Assembly: GCA_903854195.1 (NCBI GenBank)
Contig: CAINVO010000013.1
Location: forward strand, 1-40,552
Direction of reading: 5' to 3'
Length of the DNA: 40,552 nt
Origin: an uncultured bacterium
GTDB taxonomy: Bacteria; Patescibacteriota; Minisyncoccia; Phycocordibacterales; CAINVO01
Numbering within the stretch: the stretch's first letter is position 1; each line of letters begins with the position of its first letter. Below the pieces are notes generated by a model. The model worked only from the letters and a program-made list of their open reading frames with translations. It did no database searches and was not told the origin of the DNA. Shown piece by piece: positions 18,947 to 26,598 of this stretch. The position numbers and the translations under genes were made by a program.

Positions 18947-20212
18947 CTAGATATTAAAATTCTTCACTGAATACAATTCTTCTGAATTCTCATCCTCGTT
19001 TTTTTCCACTGGAGAGCGATCGTCAAGAATAGTTTCTTCAGAATCAACAGAGTCTGCAGAATCAATATCAGGAGTTGCTATTTCTGTTTCATTATTTATT
19101 TCACTCACAACCTCGTTATTTGTTTCACTACCTGTTTCAGTATTTAAAACAACTTCCTCAAGAATTGGAGAGCTCACTTCTGCAACCTCCGAAGTACTTA
19201 AAACATCTAGGGGGGTGGCATTTGAAATATCTGATGCGGAGACAATGTCGGCTTCGGACTTGGAAATGTCTGTGTCTAACACACTGGAAGATGCTGACAT
19301 CTCAACAGATGGAACAGATACAAGTAACGCAGCCGCCGCAGCAACATGTTTTTCCAAAAGTTCATTTGGATTGCGTCTTTGATTTGATTTCATGAGATCC
19401 AAAATTTGTCGCAAGTCATCATTTGAGAAAAAATCAATCATGAGCTTTCCACCATTATCTTTTCTCTCAATGTGTACGCGAGTGCCAAGAGTCTCTTGAA
19501 GTTTTTCTTCTATTTCCACAATTTCAGGATCAAAAGCGCGATCTTTCTTTCGTACTTTATCAAATGCAACTTTTCGAGCAATAGCCTCAGCTTCACGCAC
19601 TGTTAGTTTTCTAAAGGTAATCTCTTTAAAAAGAGTATCTTGTTCTTCTGGTCGATCATTAAGCATCATCAAAGGGCGTGCATGACCTTCGCTAATTCTT
19701 CCTTCACTTAAAGCTTGTAGGATATTTGGCTGAAGCATTAGAAGACGAAGACTGTTTGTTACGTATTCACGACTTTTACCAACTTTTTCTGCAATTTGAA
19801 TATGTTTAAAATTAAACTCATCAACTAGTCTCTGAAAAGCACGCGCGCGGTCAACTGGATTTAGATCTTCTCTTTGAAGATTTTCAATTATAGCAAGCTC
19901 TAGTTTTACACGAGAATCTTCCTGACCCGAACGAATAATAGCAGGCACCTGAGTAAGTCCGGCTAATTTTGAAGCTCTCCAGCGTCGCTCTCCAGCGATT
20001 AGTTCGTATTCGGTAGCGAGTCCACCGTCTTCTTTTACAACTTCATTGCGAGTAACAGTGAGCGGCTGCAAGACTCCATACATACGAATGGACTCAGAAA
20101 GATCACGTAAACGAGCCATATCAAACTCCTGTCTTGGTTGATAGGGATTGGCTTTTATTTTGTCTACATCGATCCAAAAAATAGAATTATTAAAAAATTG
20201 TGATTGCGTCAT
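18947..20212 (-). CDS. parB: ParB/Spo0J-type chromosome-partitioning protein
   Basis: CTP-dependent DNA clamp that loads at parS and promotes chromosome segregation. The N-terminal ParB/Srx domain contains NPYQPRQEF (about 22-30), the CTP-binding GERRWRASKL (about 78-87), and ENLQREDLNPVDRARAF. A helix-turn-helix follows (HIQIAEKVGKSREYVTNSLRLL). Residues from about 285 to 421 are an acidic Ser/Val/Glu/Asp-rich tail in place of a compact dimerisation domain; this is unusual and probably disordered. No parA and no recognisable parS palindrome lie in the window. TAAAAT 6 nt before the ATG implies a leaderless mRNA. Confidence 0.94.
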   Translation of the reverse strand: MTQSQFFNNSIFWIDVDKIKANPYQPRQEFDMARLRDLSESIRMYGVLQPLTVTRNEVVKEDGGLATEYELIAGERRWRASKLAGLTQVPAIIRSGQEDSRVKLELAIIENLQREDLNPVDRARAFQRLVDEFNFKHIQIAEKVGKSREYVTNSLRLLMLQPNILQALSEGRISEGHARPLMMLNDRPEEQDTLFKEITFRKLTVREAEAIARKVAFDKVRKKDRAFDPEIVEIEEKLQETLGTRVHIERKDNGGKLMIDFFSNDDLRQILDLMKSNQRRNPNELLEKHVAAAAALLVSVPSVEMSASSSVLDTDISKSEADIVSASDISNATPLDVLSTSEVAEVSSPILEEVVLNTETGSETNNEVVSEINNETEIATPDIDSADSVDSEETILDDRSPVEKNEDENSEELYSVKNFNI

Positions 20213-20218
20213 TCCATG

Positions 20219-20246
20219 ATTTTATCACAACGGTTCGATGACACAA
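20219..20246 (-). promoter_or_regulatory. parB promoter, apparently leaderless
   Basis: On the minus strand, TTGTGT (20241-20246) and TAAAAT (20219-20224) are 16 nt apart. Only 6 nt separate the -10 from the ATG at 20212, so the start codon would be at or near the 5' end of the mRNA. Confidence 0.45.
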
Positions 20247-20301
20247 AACAATATCAAATTAAAAAAGAAAATCATCAAAGAGTCTATAGAAATTACTTTA
20301 T

Positions 20302-20329
20302 TTGATTTTTATCAAAATGCCATTATACT
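20302..20329 (+). promoter_or_regulatory. tRNA-Leu promoter
   Basis: TTGATT (20302-20307) and TATACT (20324-20329) are separated by 16 nt. The predicted start at about 20336 is a few nt before the tRNA 5' end. Confidence 0.55.
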
Positions 20330-20339
20330 GTCTTGTATT

Positions 20340-20426
20340 GCCGAAGTGGCGGAATTGGCAGACGCAATCGACTCAAAATCGATCGCTCGCAAGGGCTTGA
20401 GGGTTCGACTCCCTCCTTCGGCACCA
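20340..20426 (+). tRNA. tRNA-Leu (anticodon CAA), CCA encoded
   Basis: The acceptor arms GCCGAAG (20340-20346) and CTTCGGC pair fully, followed by discriminator A and an encoded CCA. The anticodon stem is ATCGA/TCGAT with loop CTCAAAA, giving anticodon CAA for UUG codons. It has a long class II variable arm, a T-arm with GGTTCGACTCC, and a D-arm with the TGGCAGACGC pattern. Bases 36-38 are AAA, the recognition signature for MiaA, which is encoded 62 nt downstream. Confidence 0.97.
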
Positions 20427-20454
20427 ATTGACAGTACCTGAAAATAGATATGAC

Positions 20455-20481
20455 AAGCGTTTAAACAAAAAATAAACGCTT
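20455..20481 (+). promoter_or_regulatory. Hairpin in the tRNA-Leu to miaA spacer
   Basis: AAGCGTTTA (20455-20463) and TAAACGCTT (20473-20481) form a perfect 9-bp stem with an A-rich 9-nt loop, ending 7 nt before the miaA ATG. No T-run follows, so it is not a typical terminator. It may separate the tRNA from the mRNA or influence initiation of miaA. TTGACA at 20428-20433 directly after the tRNA could be a -35 box for miaA, but no good -10 at standard spacing is seen. Confidence 0.4.
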
Positions 20482-20488
20482 AAACATT

Positions 20489-21397
20489 ATGGAAATTTTA
20501 CAAAAAAAAGACAAACCTAAAATCCTAGTGATACTCGGACCAACATCTTCTGGAAAAAGCGATTTGGCTGTTTTGTTGGCAAAAAAAAATAATGGTGAAG
20601 TTGTGTCGGCAGATTCAAGACAAATATATAAAGGTCTAGATATTGGTTCAGGTAAAATTACAAAAAAAGAAATGCGAGGAGTTCCCCACCACCTACTCGA
20701 TGTGGAAAGCCCAAGAAATATTAGCCAATATGGTGGACAATTTTCTGTTGAAAAATTTAGATTACTAGCAGAAAAAGCAATCGATGACATCCTCTCAAGA
20801 GGAAAACTTCCAATTATATGTGGTGGTACCGGTTTTTATATCCAGGCAATTGTAGATGGCATTGTATTACCAGATGTACCAGCAAATCTTGAACTACGCA
20901 CAAAACTTAGAAAAATTGCAGAAAAAAATCCTGAAAGCCTTTTCAAGATGTTGCAAAAATTAGACTCAAAACGCGCAGAAAACATTGATCCGAAAAATAT
21001 TGTGAGGGTTATAAGAGCAATTGAAATTGCAAAAACTCTAGGTAAAGTACCTGCAATAAAAATTAATCCAAAATATGAGGCAACTCAAATTGGAATACTA
21101 CTTGATGATGAAATTTTAAAAAATAGGATTAACAAACGCATAACAAAAAGATTTAAAATTGGAATGATTGAGGAAATTTCCAATCTTCACAAAAAAGGAA
21201 TATCGTGGAAAGCTTTAGAATCTCTTGGTCTAGAATATAGATACATTTCCCAATTTCTACAAAAAAAGATTGACCGTAAGCAGATGATTGAATTACTTCA
21301 AAATGAAACTTGGCATTATGCCAAACGCCAAATGACATGGTTTAAAAAAGATACACGGATCAAATGGATGAAGTCTGAAGAAATTAAAACAATTTAA
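20489..21397 (+). CDS. miaA: tRNA dimethylallyltransferase
   Basis: MiaA adds a dimethylallyl group to N6 of A37 in tRNAs reading UNN codons. The P-loop ILGPTSSGKSDLA is at about 17-29, followed by VSADSRQIYKGLDIGSGK (about 40-57), VPHHLLDV, GGTGFYIQAIVDG near 112, and the C-terminal WHYAKRQMTWFK element. 302 aa, normal length. It directly follows tRNA-Leu(CAA), one of its expected substrates. There is no clear Shine-Dalgarno site. Confidence 0.96.
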   Translation: MEILQKKDKPKILVILGPTSSGKSDLAVLLAKKNNGEVVSADSRQIYKGLDIGSGKITKKEMRGVPHHLLDVESPRNISQYGGQFSVEKFRLLAEKAIDDILSRGKLPIICGGTGFYIQAIVDGIVLPDVPANLELRTKLRKIAEKNPESLFKMLQKLDSKRAENIDPKNIVRVIRAIEIAKTLGKVPAIKINPKYEATQIGILLDDEILKNRINKRITKRFKIGMIEEISNLHKKGISWKALESLGLEYRYISQFLQKKIDRKQMIELLQNETWHYAKRQMTWFKKDTRIKWMKSEEIKTI

Positions 21398-21478
21398 ACA
21401 AGGTTTTGATTGAATTTAATCATATTTTTTCAAAATATTTCTGACTGCATAGTACATTAAAAATCCGAAAAATCCAGC

Positions 21479-22384
21479 TTATTTTTTAGATAAAACAAAT
21501 TTCAATAAGGCCATTCTTACCAATAATCCATACTTAGTCTGTTTAAAATATACAGCTTTTGGGGAACTATCTACTTCACACAAAATTTCATCCACGCGCG
21601 GTAAGGGGTGCATCAGTATAGATTTCACCTTCATTTTGTCGACTTGCTTTAAGTCTATTTGGTAGCAACCCTTAAATTTTTCATACTCTTTTGAATTCAC
21701 AAATCGCTCCTTTTGTATTCTTGTCTGATACAGTACATCTACTTTTGAGATAACCGCTGACAGGTCCTGTATTTCAAAAAATTCTACATTGTGTTTTTTC
21801 AGGTATTCCTTAATATCATTTCCAACTTTAAGTTCTTTTGGTGACACAAAATAAATCATAATATTTTTATATTTACCTAGAAGGTATGTGAGCGATCTAA
21901 TTGTTCGTCCATTTTTCAAATCCCCAACCATAGCAATTGAAATACCATCAATTTTTTTCAGTTCCCTTTTTATTGTATATAGATCAAGTAGTGCCTGTGT
22001 GGGGTGTTGACCAGGACCATCCCCTGCGTTAATGACAGGTACTTCTGAAACAAGAGACGCTCGTTCAGCTGCACCCTGCTCATAATGCCTCATCACTATG
22101 AGATCAGCATAATTGCTAATTACTCGAATCGAATCTTCCAAAGTTTCTCCTTTTGAAGCCGAAGAAAATTCTTTAGCATTCTCTGTTGTAATAACACTGC
22201 CACCAAGTCTAAGCATTGCTGACTCAAAAGAAAACCGAGTTCTTGTACTCGGTTCATAAAACAAGGAAGCCATTATTTTTCCCTTTAGGGATTGATCGGT
22301 TTTAGATTCAAACCCATCAGCGACTTTAAAAATCTTCTCTATAAATTTTCTATCAAACTGTTGTGATTCAATAATATGTTTCAT
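21479..22384 (-). CDS. pyrB: Aspartate carbamoyltransferase, catalytic chain
   Basis: Condenses carbamoyl phosphate and aspartate in the second step of pyrimidine synthesis. The carbamoyl-phosphate site FYEPSTRTR is at 42-50, with the mobile-loop SASKGET near 82. HPTQALLDLYT (near 126) and MHPLPRVDEI (near 258) are the aspartate-transcarbamoylase versions; ornithine transcarbamoylases have HPCQ and HCLP. 301 aa, full length. No pyrI or other pyrimidine gene is adjacent, so it is either unregulated or its partners are elsewhere. It is convergent with miaA; no strong terminator lies between them. Confidence 0.95.
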   Translation of the reverse strand: MKHIIESQQFDRKFIEKIFKVADGFESKTDQSLKGKIMASLFYEPSTRTRFSFESAMLRLGGSVITTENAKEFSSASKGETLEDSIRVISNYADLIVMRHYEQGAAERASLVSEVPVINAGDGPGQHPTQALLDLYTIKRELKKIDGISIAMVGDLKNGRTIRSLTYLLGKYKNIMIYFVSPKELKVGNDIKEYLKKHNVEFFEIQDLSAVISKVDVLYQTRIQKERFVNSKEYEKFKGCYQIDLKQVDKMKVKSILMHPLPRVDEILCEVDSSPKAVYFKQTKYGLLVRMALLKFVLSKK

Positions 22385-22413
22385 AATTTTATTTTAGCAC
22401 AACAAAAAGGAAA

Positions 22414-22446
22414 AGCCGCGCCTTAAAAAGCGCGGCTATTTTTTAA
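22414..22446. terminator. Intrinsic terminator of the GHKL ATPase gene
   Basis: AGCCGCGC (22414-22421) and GCGCGGCT (22430-22437) form a perfect 8-bp GC-rich stem with loop CTTAAAAA. On the minus strand it is followed by TTTTCCTTTTTG, and on the plus strand by ATTTTTT. It lies just after the stop at 22451. Confidence 0.85.
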
Positions 22447-22450
22447 TAAA

Positions 22451-22876
22451 TCAGCAAATGATATGAGCCGTGTATTTACCCGAATATGAAAAACCTTTTG
22501 ACGTATCAATACTCAGATCAATATTCAAGCTCTCAGCAAGGTCTCGAATAATACCAAGCCCCAGGCCGCAATTTATCTTGTTACCAGCAAGTCTTGACGG
22601 GCCTGTTAAACACTTTTCAAAATCGTATGATCCTTGTCCTTCATCTCTGATAATAAATTCAAAGTTTCTACCACCTTGGTCTTTTGTAATCAACAAGAAT
22701 CCTTTTCCACCAGCATGGTCAAAAATGTTTTTTACAATCTCGTTAACAAGAGCGTCGAGAGTCATTGTCTCTCCAATAAAAATCCTTACGGCAGCACCAA
22801 CATGACTTAGGAAATTTTGACGGTTTAAGTCCTCACCATCAAAAAACAATTCAAGCTTTTCTGAACTATATTCCAT
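22451..22876 (-). CDS. Stand-alone GHKL (histidine-kinase-type) ATPase domain protein
   Basis: 141 aa that consist almost only of a GHKL ATP-binding fold. The N-box is LVNEIVKNIFDHA (about 43-55), the G1 box IIRDEGQGSYDF, and the G2 box GLGLGIIRDLAESL. There is no dimerisation His region, receiver or membrane segment. This is the size and layout of anti-sigma-factor kinases (RsbW/SpoIIAB type) and related regulators, so a partner-switching role is possible, but no anti-anti-sigma or sigma gene lies nearby. Start ATG with GAGG about 10 nt upstream. It is transcribed alone, with its own terminator, and diverges from the RNA helicase gene. Confidence 0.82.
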   Translation of the reverse strand: MEYSSEKLELFFDGEDLNRQNFLSHVGAAVRIFIGETMTLDALVNEIVKNIFDHAGGKGFLLITKDQGGRNFEFIIRDEGQGSYDFEKCLTGPSRLAGNKINCGLGLGIIRDLAESLNIDLSIDTSKGFSYSGKYTAHIIC

Positions 22877-22955
22877 TTATTTATACCTCAACAGGTTATT
22901 TAAGAATTTTCTACTATTAATCTATTCCTATTTTTAGAAAAGTAAAGATAAAAAT

Positions 22956-22972
22956 ACCCTTATATATAGGGT
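22956..22972. promoter_or_regulatory. Palindrome between the divergent GHKL and helicase genes
   Basis: ACCCT and AGGGT flank TATATAT, 10 bp upstream of the helicase -35 box and about 80 bp upstream of the GHKL gene start. Its position and symmetry fit an operator. It could also be chance in AT-rich DNA. Confidence 0.35.
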
Positions 22973-22981
22973 TATTATCTA

Positions 22982-23010
22982 TTGACGCCATACTCTTTTT
23001 ATGCTATAAT
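22982..23010 (+). promoter_or_regulatory. Strong sigma-70-type promoter of the DEAH helicase
   Basis: TTGACG (22982-22987), a 17-nt spacer, and a perfect TATAAT (23005-23010). Predicted start near 23017, giving an mRNA leader of about 165 nt, by far the longest leader inferred in the window. The 305-bp gap 22877-23181 contains only this promoter, the palindrome at 22956-22972, and the structured leader. Confidence 0.8.
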
Positions 23011-23044
23011 CTCATAAAATAGATCTTTGAAATTTTATTGGTTA

Positions 23045-23152
23045 TTTGCGAGAAGTATTTTGTGGATTTTTAAATTATAACTATTTTGCTTTAGTTATGT
23101 TTTATTATCAAAGTCCTCAGCACACTTCTCGCAAACATGATGTTCTGTGAGA
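23045..23152 (+). promoter_or_regulatory. Structured 5' leader with two mutually exclusive folds
   Basis: Fold 1: TTTGCGAGAAGT (23045-23056) pairs perfectly with ACTTCTCGCAAA (23124-23135). Inside it lie TGTGGA/TCCTCA (23061-23066 with 23114-23119, one mismatch) and the hairpin ATAACTA/TAGTTAT (about 23077-23099). Fold 2: the same 3' arm (23127-23137) can instead pair downstream with 23141-23152 (about 11 pairs with one bulge). A typical alternative-pairing layout, but not recognised as a known riboswitch or ncRNA. The Shine-Dalgarno AAGGAG (23169-23174) sits in a separate small hairpin AGGA-GATA-TCCT. Confidence 0.5.
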
Positions 23153-23181
23153 GGATAACAACAAAAATAAGGAGATATCCT

Positions 23182-25650
23182 ATGGGGTTGCCCATCGCAG
23201 AATATAAAGCAAAGATTGTAGAAACAATAAGGGAAAACCAAGTGACGATCATCGTCGCCGAAACTGGAGCGGGTAAAAGCACGCAAGTGCCACAGTACCT
23301 ACTCGAAGCTGGTCACGAAGTAATTGTTACTCAACCACGCCGTCTGGCAGCAAGAACACTTGCCGAACGTGTTGCCTTCGAAAACGGCAGCGAGCTCGGT
23401 GATGTTATAGGCTACCGGACAGCAATGGAACGGTTGCACAGTAGACAGACAAAATGTTTGTTCGTCACTGATGGACTTGCACTTATACGTGAACTTATTG
23501 GTTCACGCAGGTCTGAAACCATTCTCGTCATCGACGAGGTGCACGAATGGAATCTTAATATTGAGGTTCTTGTGGCCTATTGCAAATGGTTAATGAAAAA
23601 AAATAAGGACATCAAGATTGTTTTGATGAGTGCTACCATTGAAGCGGAAAAACTTTCTGCATATTTCAATGATGCACCCATCATTTCAGTCCCCGGGCGC
23701 CTTTATCCCATCAAAGACCGGGAACCGAGCAGTGATATTTTAGGGAACGTTATGACACTTCTTTGTGAAGGGCGTAATGTTCTCACTTTCCTTCCAGGAA
23801 AGAATGAAATAAACAGGATGGTAAACGATTTAAAATCGTCAGACATCAATGCGGAAATACTTCCGCTTCATGCGGATTTAAGCCCCCAAGAACAAGCTCA
23901 GTGCTTCCGTTCTTACAGTAGACCGAAGTGTGTCATCGCAACAAACGTGGCTCAAACATCCATCACCATCAACGATATCGATGCTGTTGTGGACAGCGGA
24001 CTGGAAAGAAGAAAAGAACTTGAAAGTGGTGTTGAGGGATTGTACCTCAAATCAATTTCACTTTCTGACTCCAACCAACGCCGCGGTCGTGCCGGGAGAT
24101 GCCGTCCTGGCATCTATATAGACCATTGCCCTGATGATGACTATCATCGTCCGAAGTTTGCTGAGGCTGAAATTCTCCGCTCGCTTCTTGATCAGACAGT
24201 TCTGAGGCTGGCAAAAGAAGGATTCGACGCTGAAGAGCTCGATTTTTTCCATCAACCAGACCGTCAGGCAATTCATCAAGCTCGCGAGAGTTTGAAAATC
24301 ATCGGGTGCCTAGATGAAAAAAACCAAGTGACCAATATTGGAATGCGTGTAGCAAAACTACCCATCTCAGTAAAGTACGGGCGTATGCTCGTGGCAGCAC
24401 AAGATCTTGGAGTGGTCAGTGACGTTCTCACTATCGTGTCAATTCTCGAAGTGGGAGGCATTATTGATCGCAAAAACTATTCATGGCGCATGATGACCGA
24501 TGGTGAACTTGAGTCAGACCTTTTGGCTCAACTTGCCATATATAAGGCATCACACAATCAGGATTACAAGTGGCTTGGGAGAAGTGGTGTTCATGTAAAA
24601 TCCCTCCGAAAGGTTCGGGAAATTCGTGGACATATCTTTGACGGCATAAATAAAGACATGAAAATTTCATCTACCGGAAAACGCGAAGATATTATTCGCG
24701 CAATTACTTCTGGGTTGGTGGAGCATGTATATAAAAAGTCCTATGGGGGTTTCGTCAATGGTGACGTACCTCGTCAGATGAGTCGCGATTCTGTCGTGCC
24801 GACATATTCAAGTGAATGGATTGTAGGTATTCCATTCGATCTAAACAACGAAAAAGGAAAACTGCGTCTTGTCACAATGGCAACTGTGGTTAACCCTAAG
24901 TTGTTAATGGAGGTTGCCCCTCAACTAGTTAGAAAAGTTGAGCACCTCCAGCCAAGGTATGACGCCTTGAAAAAATGTATTGTGTCGAACACTCAAACGT
25001 TCTTCTCAAAACATTTATTGGATGAAGATACGGTGGATGATCCAAATCATCCAGATGCAGCCGCCATCACGGCGAATGCACTGAACCAACAGCAGTGGTT
25101 GGATTGGAAAAGACCAGTCAACTTAATTCCTCATCCAAAAATTGATGACAAAACTGAAATACCAGAAATCATTGAGGCAAGCTATGGTCGTTGTTCAACG
25201 ACTGGAGTAAACCTCATTGCATATGGTGTTCTTGAACTGTCCGCCTGGTATCTGAGTTCGATAAATTACAGTGAATTGTGGACGCGCAATCGCGAAGACG
25301 CAATTCTGGCAAGAGAAAACTCTATAAAATTTCTCAATGAAAACCGACTGGAGACAAAAGCCCGGTCACTCCATCGAGAGATTTCTGATATTCGCACCAG
25401 GGTCAACAAACTTTGGCACGAATATGTTTGCAACAGTGAGATAGATGACCTGACAAAAAACAAGCTCAATAATTTGTATATTAGTGTTTCTGGATACTCC
25501 TCGACGGAAGTTATGGAGAAAACGGAAGTGATTAATAAAACACTGAGTGAGATTGAGTTGGTCATCAAACAACTTGATCAAAAAAAGTTGCGACCCGCCG
25601 TCCTGAAGTCAACCGGCAATAGAGGTTTGAACTCATTTGCCTCGTTGTAA
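23182..25650 (+). CDS. DEAH-box ATP-dependent RNA helicase, HrpA-like
   Basis: Superfamily 2 helicase of the DEAH/RHA group. Motif I AETGAGKST (about 26-34), Ia TQPRRLAARTLA, Ib TDGLALIREL, II DEVH near 117, III MSATIE near 149, V TNVAQTSITI, and VI QRRGRAGR near 298. The helicase-associated region then extends to about 520. The last 300 residues are not recognised. The frame is open to 23137, but ATG 23182 has AAGGAG 7 nt upstream, giving 822 aa. Bacterial HrpA/HrpB proteins act in rRNA or mRNA processing or ribosome rescue; the exact role here is unknown. By eye it is richer in GC than its flanks, and it has its own strong promoter, structured leader and terminator. Acquisition by transfer is possible. 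Confidence 0.9.
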   Translation: MGLPIAEYKAKIVETIRENQVTIIVAETGAGKSTQVPQYLLEAGHEVIVTQPRRLAARTLAERVAFENGSELGDVIGYRTAMERLHSRQTKCLFVTDGLALIRELIGSRRSETILVIDEVHEWNLNIEVLVAYCKWLMKKNKDIKIVLMSATIEAEKLSAYFNDAPIISVPGRLYPIKDREPSSDILGNVMTLLCEGRNVLTFLPGKNEINRMVNDLKSSDINAEILPLHADLSPQEQAQCFRSYSRPKCVIATNVAQTSITINDIDAVVDSGLERRKELESGVEGLYLKSISLSDSNQRRGRAGRCRPGIYIDHCPDDDYHRPKFAEAEILRSLLDQTVLRLAKEGFDAEELDFFHQPDRQAIHQARESLKIIGCLDEKNQVTNIGMRVAKLPISVKYGRMLVAAQDLGVVSDVLTIVSILEVGGIIDRKNYSWRMMTDGELESDLLAQLAIYKASHNQDYKWLGRSGVHVKSLRKVREIRGHIFDGINKDMKISSTGKREDIIRAITSGLVEHVYKKSYGGFVNGDVPRQMSRDSVVPTYSSEWIVGIPFDLNNEKGKLRLVTMATVVNPKLLMEVAPQLVRKVEHLQPRYDALKKCIVSNTQTFFSKHLLDEDTVDDPNHPDAAAITANALNQQQWLDWKRPVNLIPHPKIDDKTEIPEIIEASYGRCSTTGVNLIAYGVLELSAWYLSSINYSELWTRNREDAILARENSIKFLNENRLETKARSLHREISDIRTRVNKLWHEYVCNSEIDDLTKNKLNNLYISVSGYSSTEVMEKTEVINKTLSEIELVIKQLDQKKLRPAVLKSTGNRGLNSFASL

Positions 25651-25705
25651 GAACAATGAACGTTCGACAGTAGCGTCAAAACGAGAGGCTATAGCCCTAA
25701 AAACC

Positions 25706-25750
25706 AAGCCGGTCTTCAATGGAAACATTGGAGGCCGGCTTTTATTTTGT
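25706..25750 (+). terminator. Intrinsic terminator of the helicase gene
   Basis: A 16-bp stem, 25706-25721 with 25726-25741, includes two G-U pairs and a GAAA tetraloop, followed by TTTATTTTGT. Confidence 0.92.
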
Positions 25751-25812
25751 CTAAAAAATTAATAAAAAATCTGTTTAATAGCTAAAACTTACCAAACGAC
25801 TAACCATTCTGA

Positions 25813-25818
25813 TATAAT
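25813..25818 (+). promoter_or_regulatory. -10 box of the 25841 glycosyltransferase
   Basis: Perfect TATAAT; a weak -35 TTACCA (25789-25794) lies 18 nt upstream. Leader of about 16 nt with no Shine-Dalgarno site. Confidence 0.45.
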
Positions 25819-25840
25819 CCCTATATTCGAAAAAATCATC

Positions 25841-26524
25841 ATGAATAAAATTTCCTGCATAATTTGCGCCTATAATGAAGAAAAAAGAATTTGGCTTGTT
25901 TTAAATGCTTTAAAAGATCATCCTGATATTTCAGAAGTCATTGTTGTAAATGATGGGTCTACAGACGACACAACTAATATTGTTGAACAGTATGATTTTG
26001 TAAAACTTATATCATTTGAAAAAAATCAGGGGAAAAGTAAGGCAATGTCTGCAGGAATTAATGCTGCGCAAAACGATATATTGATGTTTCTTGATGCAGA
26101 TATTTTAACAATCACACCAACTGAAATATCTGAACTTGCAAAGCCTGTACTAGAAAATAAAGCTGATGTAACTTTCAGTCTCAGAAAAAATAGTCTTTGG
26201 ATTTACAGACAACTTGGACTTGATTTTGTATCAGGAGAAAGGGTGATAGCTAAGAAATATTTTGATAATCAAACCGAGGAGATGTCTTCCCTACCAGGAT
26301 TCGGAGTAGAAGTATTTATGAATAGAATAATAATCAAAAACAAACTAAGACTTCAAAGTATTGATTGGAAAAATGTATTAGTTGCAAGAAAATCAGCTAA
26401 ACTTGGATTCTGGATGGGCTTTAAAGGTGAACTCAAAATGATAAGACAAATTCACAAAGTGGCATCATTTAAAGAGATGCTTACTCAAAATTTTGAGCTT
26501 CTAAAACTTGTAGGCAAAAAATAG
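25841..26524 (+). CDS. Family 2 glycosyltransferase, short form
   Basis: GT-A fold transferase of 227 aa. The N-terminus SCIICAYNEEKRIWLVL (about 4-20), VVNDGSTDDT (about 36-45), the KNQGKSKAMSAGI loop, and the metal-binding DAD (about 85-87) are the standard GT2 elements. There is no membrane helix and no QxxRW motif, so it probably transfers single sugars to a lipid or protein acceptor on the cytoplasmic side. The acceptor is unknown. It is transcribed alone, convergent with the GT4 gene. The first gene of the envelope-related right third. Confidence 0.88.
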   Translation: MNKISCIICAYNEEKRIWLVLNALKDHPDISEVIVVNDGSTDDTTNIVEQYDFVKLISFEKNQGKSKAMSAGINAAQNDILMFLDADILTITPTEISELAKPVLENKADVTFSLRKNSLWIYRQLGLDFVSGERVIAKKYFDNQTEEMSSLPGFGVEVFMNRIIIKNKLRLQSIDWKNVLVARKSAKLGFWMGFKGELKMIRQIHKVASFKEMLTQNFELLKLVGKK

Positions 26525-26535
26525 ATTCGACAGTA

Positions 26536-26598
26536 AAAGTAAAATGAAACAAATAAATGTAGGAAATAGTTGCAACTAACTATTTATTATTTTACTTT
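26536..26598. terminator. Nested inverted repeat between convergent glycosyltransferase genes
   Basis: Inner stem AAATAGTT/AACTATTT (26564-26571 and 26578-26585, loop GCAACT) within outer arms AAAGTAAAAT/ATTTTACTTT (26536-26545 and 26589-26598). The outer right arm overlaps the last codons of the GT4 gene. An AT-rich bidirectional terminator is the likely role. Confidence 0.45.

Noticed and set aside
20238-20441. Plus-strand open frame of 67 codons
   Set aside because: It runs through the tRNA-Leu gene and its promoter, so it is not a protein gene.
21479-22384. Ornithine carbamoyltransferase as an alternative to PyrB
   Set aside because: HPTQ and HPLPR are the aspartate-transcarbamoylase signatures; HPCQ and HCLP would be expected for the other enzyme.
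23045-23152. Known small RNA (SRP RNA, 6S RNA or tmRNA) in the helicase leader
   Set aside because: Characteristic SRP tetraloop sequences, 6S size and structure, and a tmRNA tRNA-like end are all absent.
23137-23181. ATG start of the helicase at 23137
   Set aside because: It has no ribosome-binding site and lies in the structured leader; ATG 23182 follows AAGGAG at good spacing.
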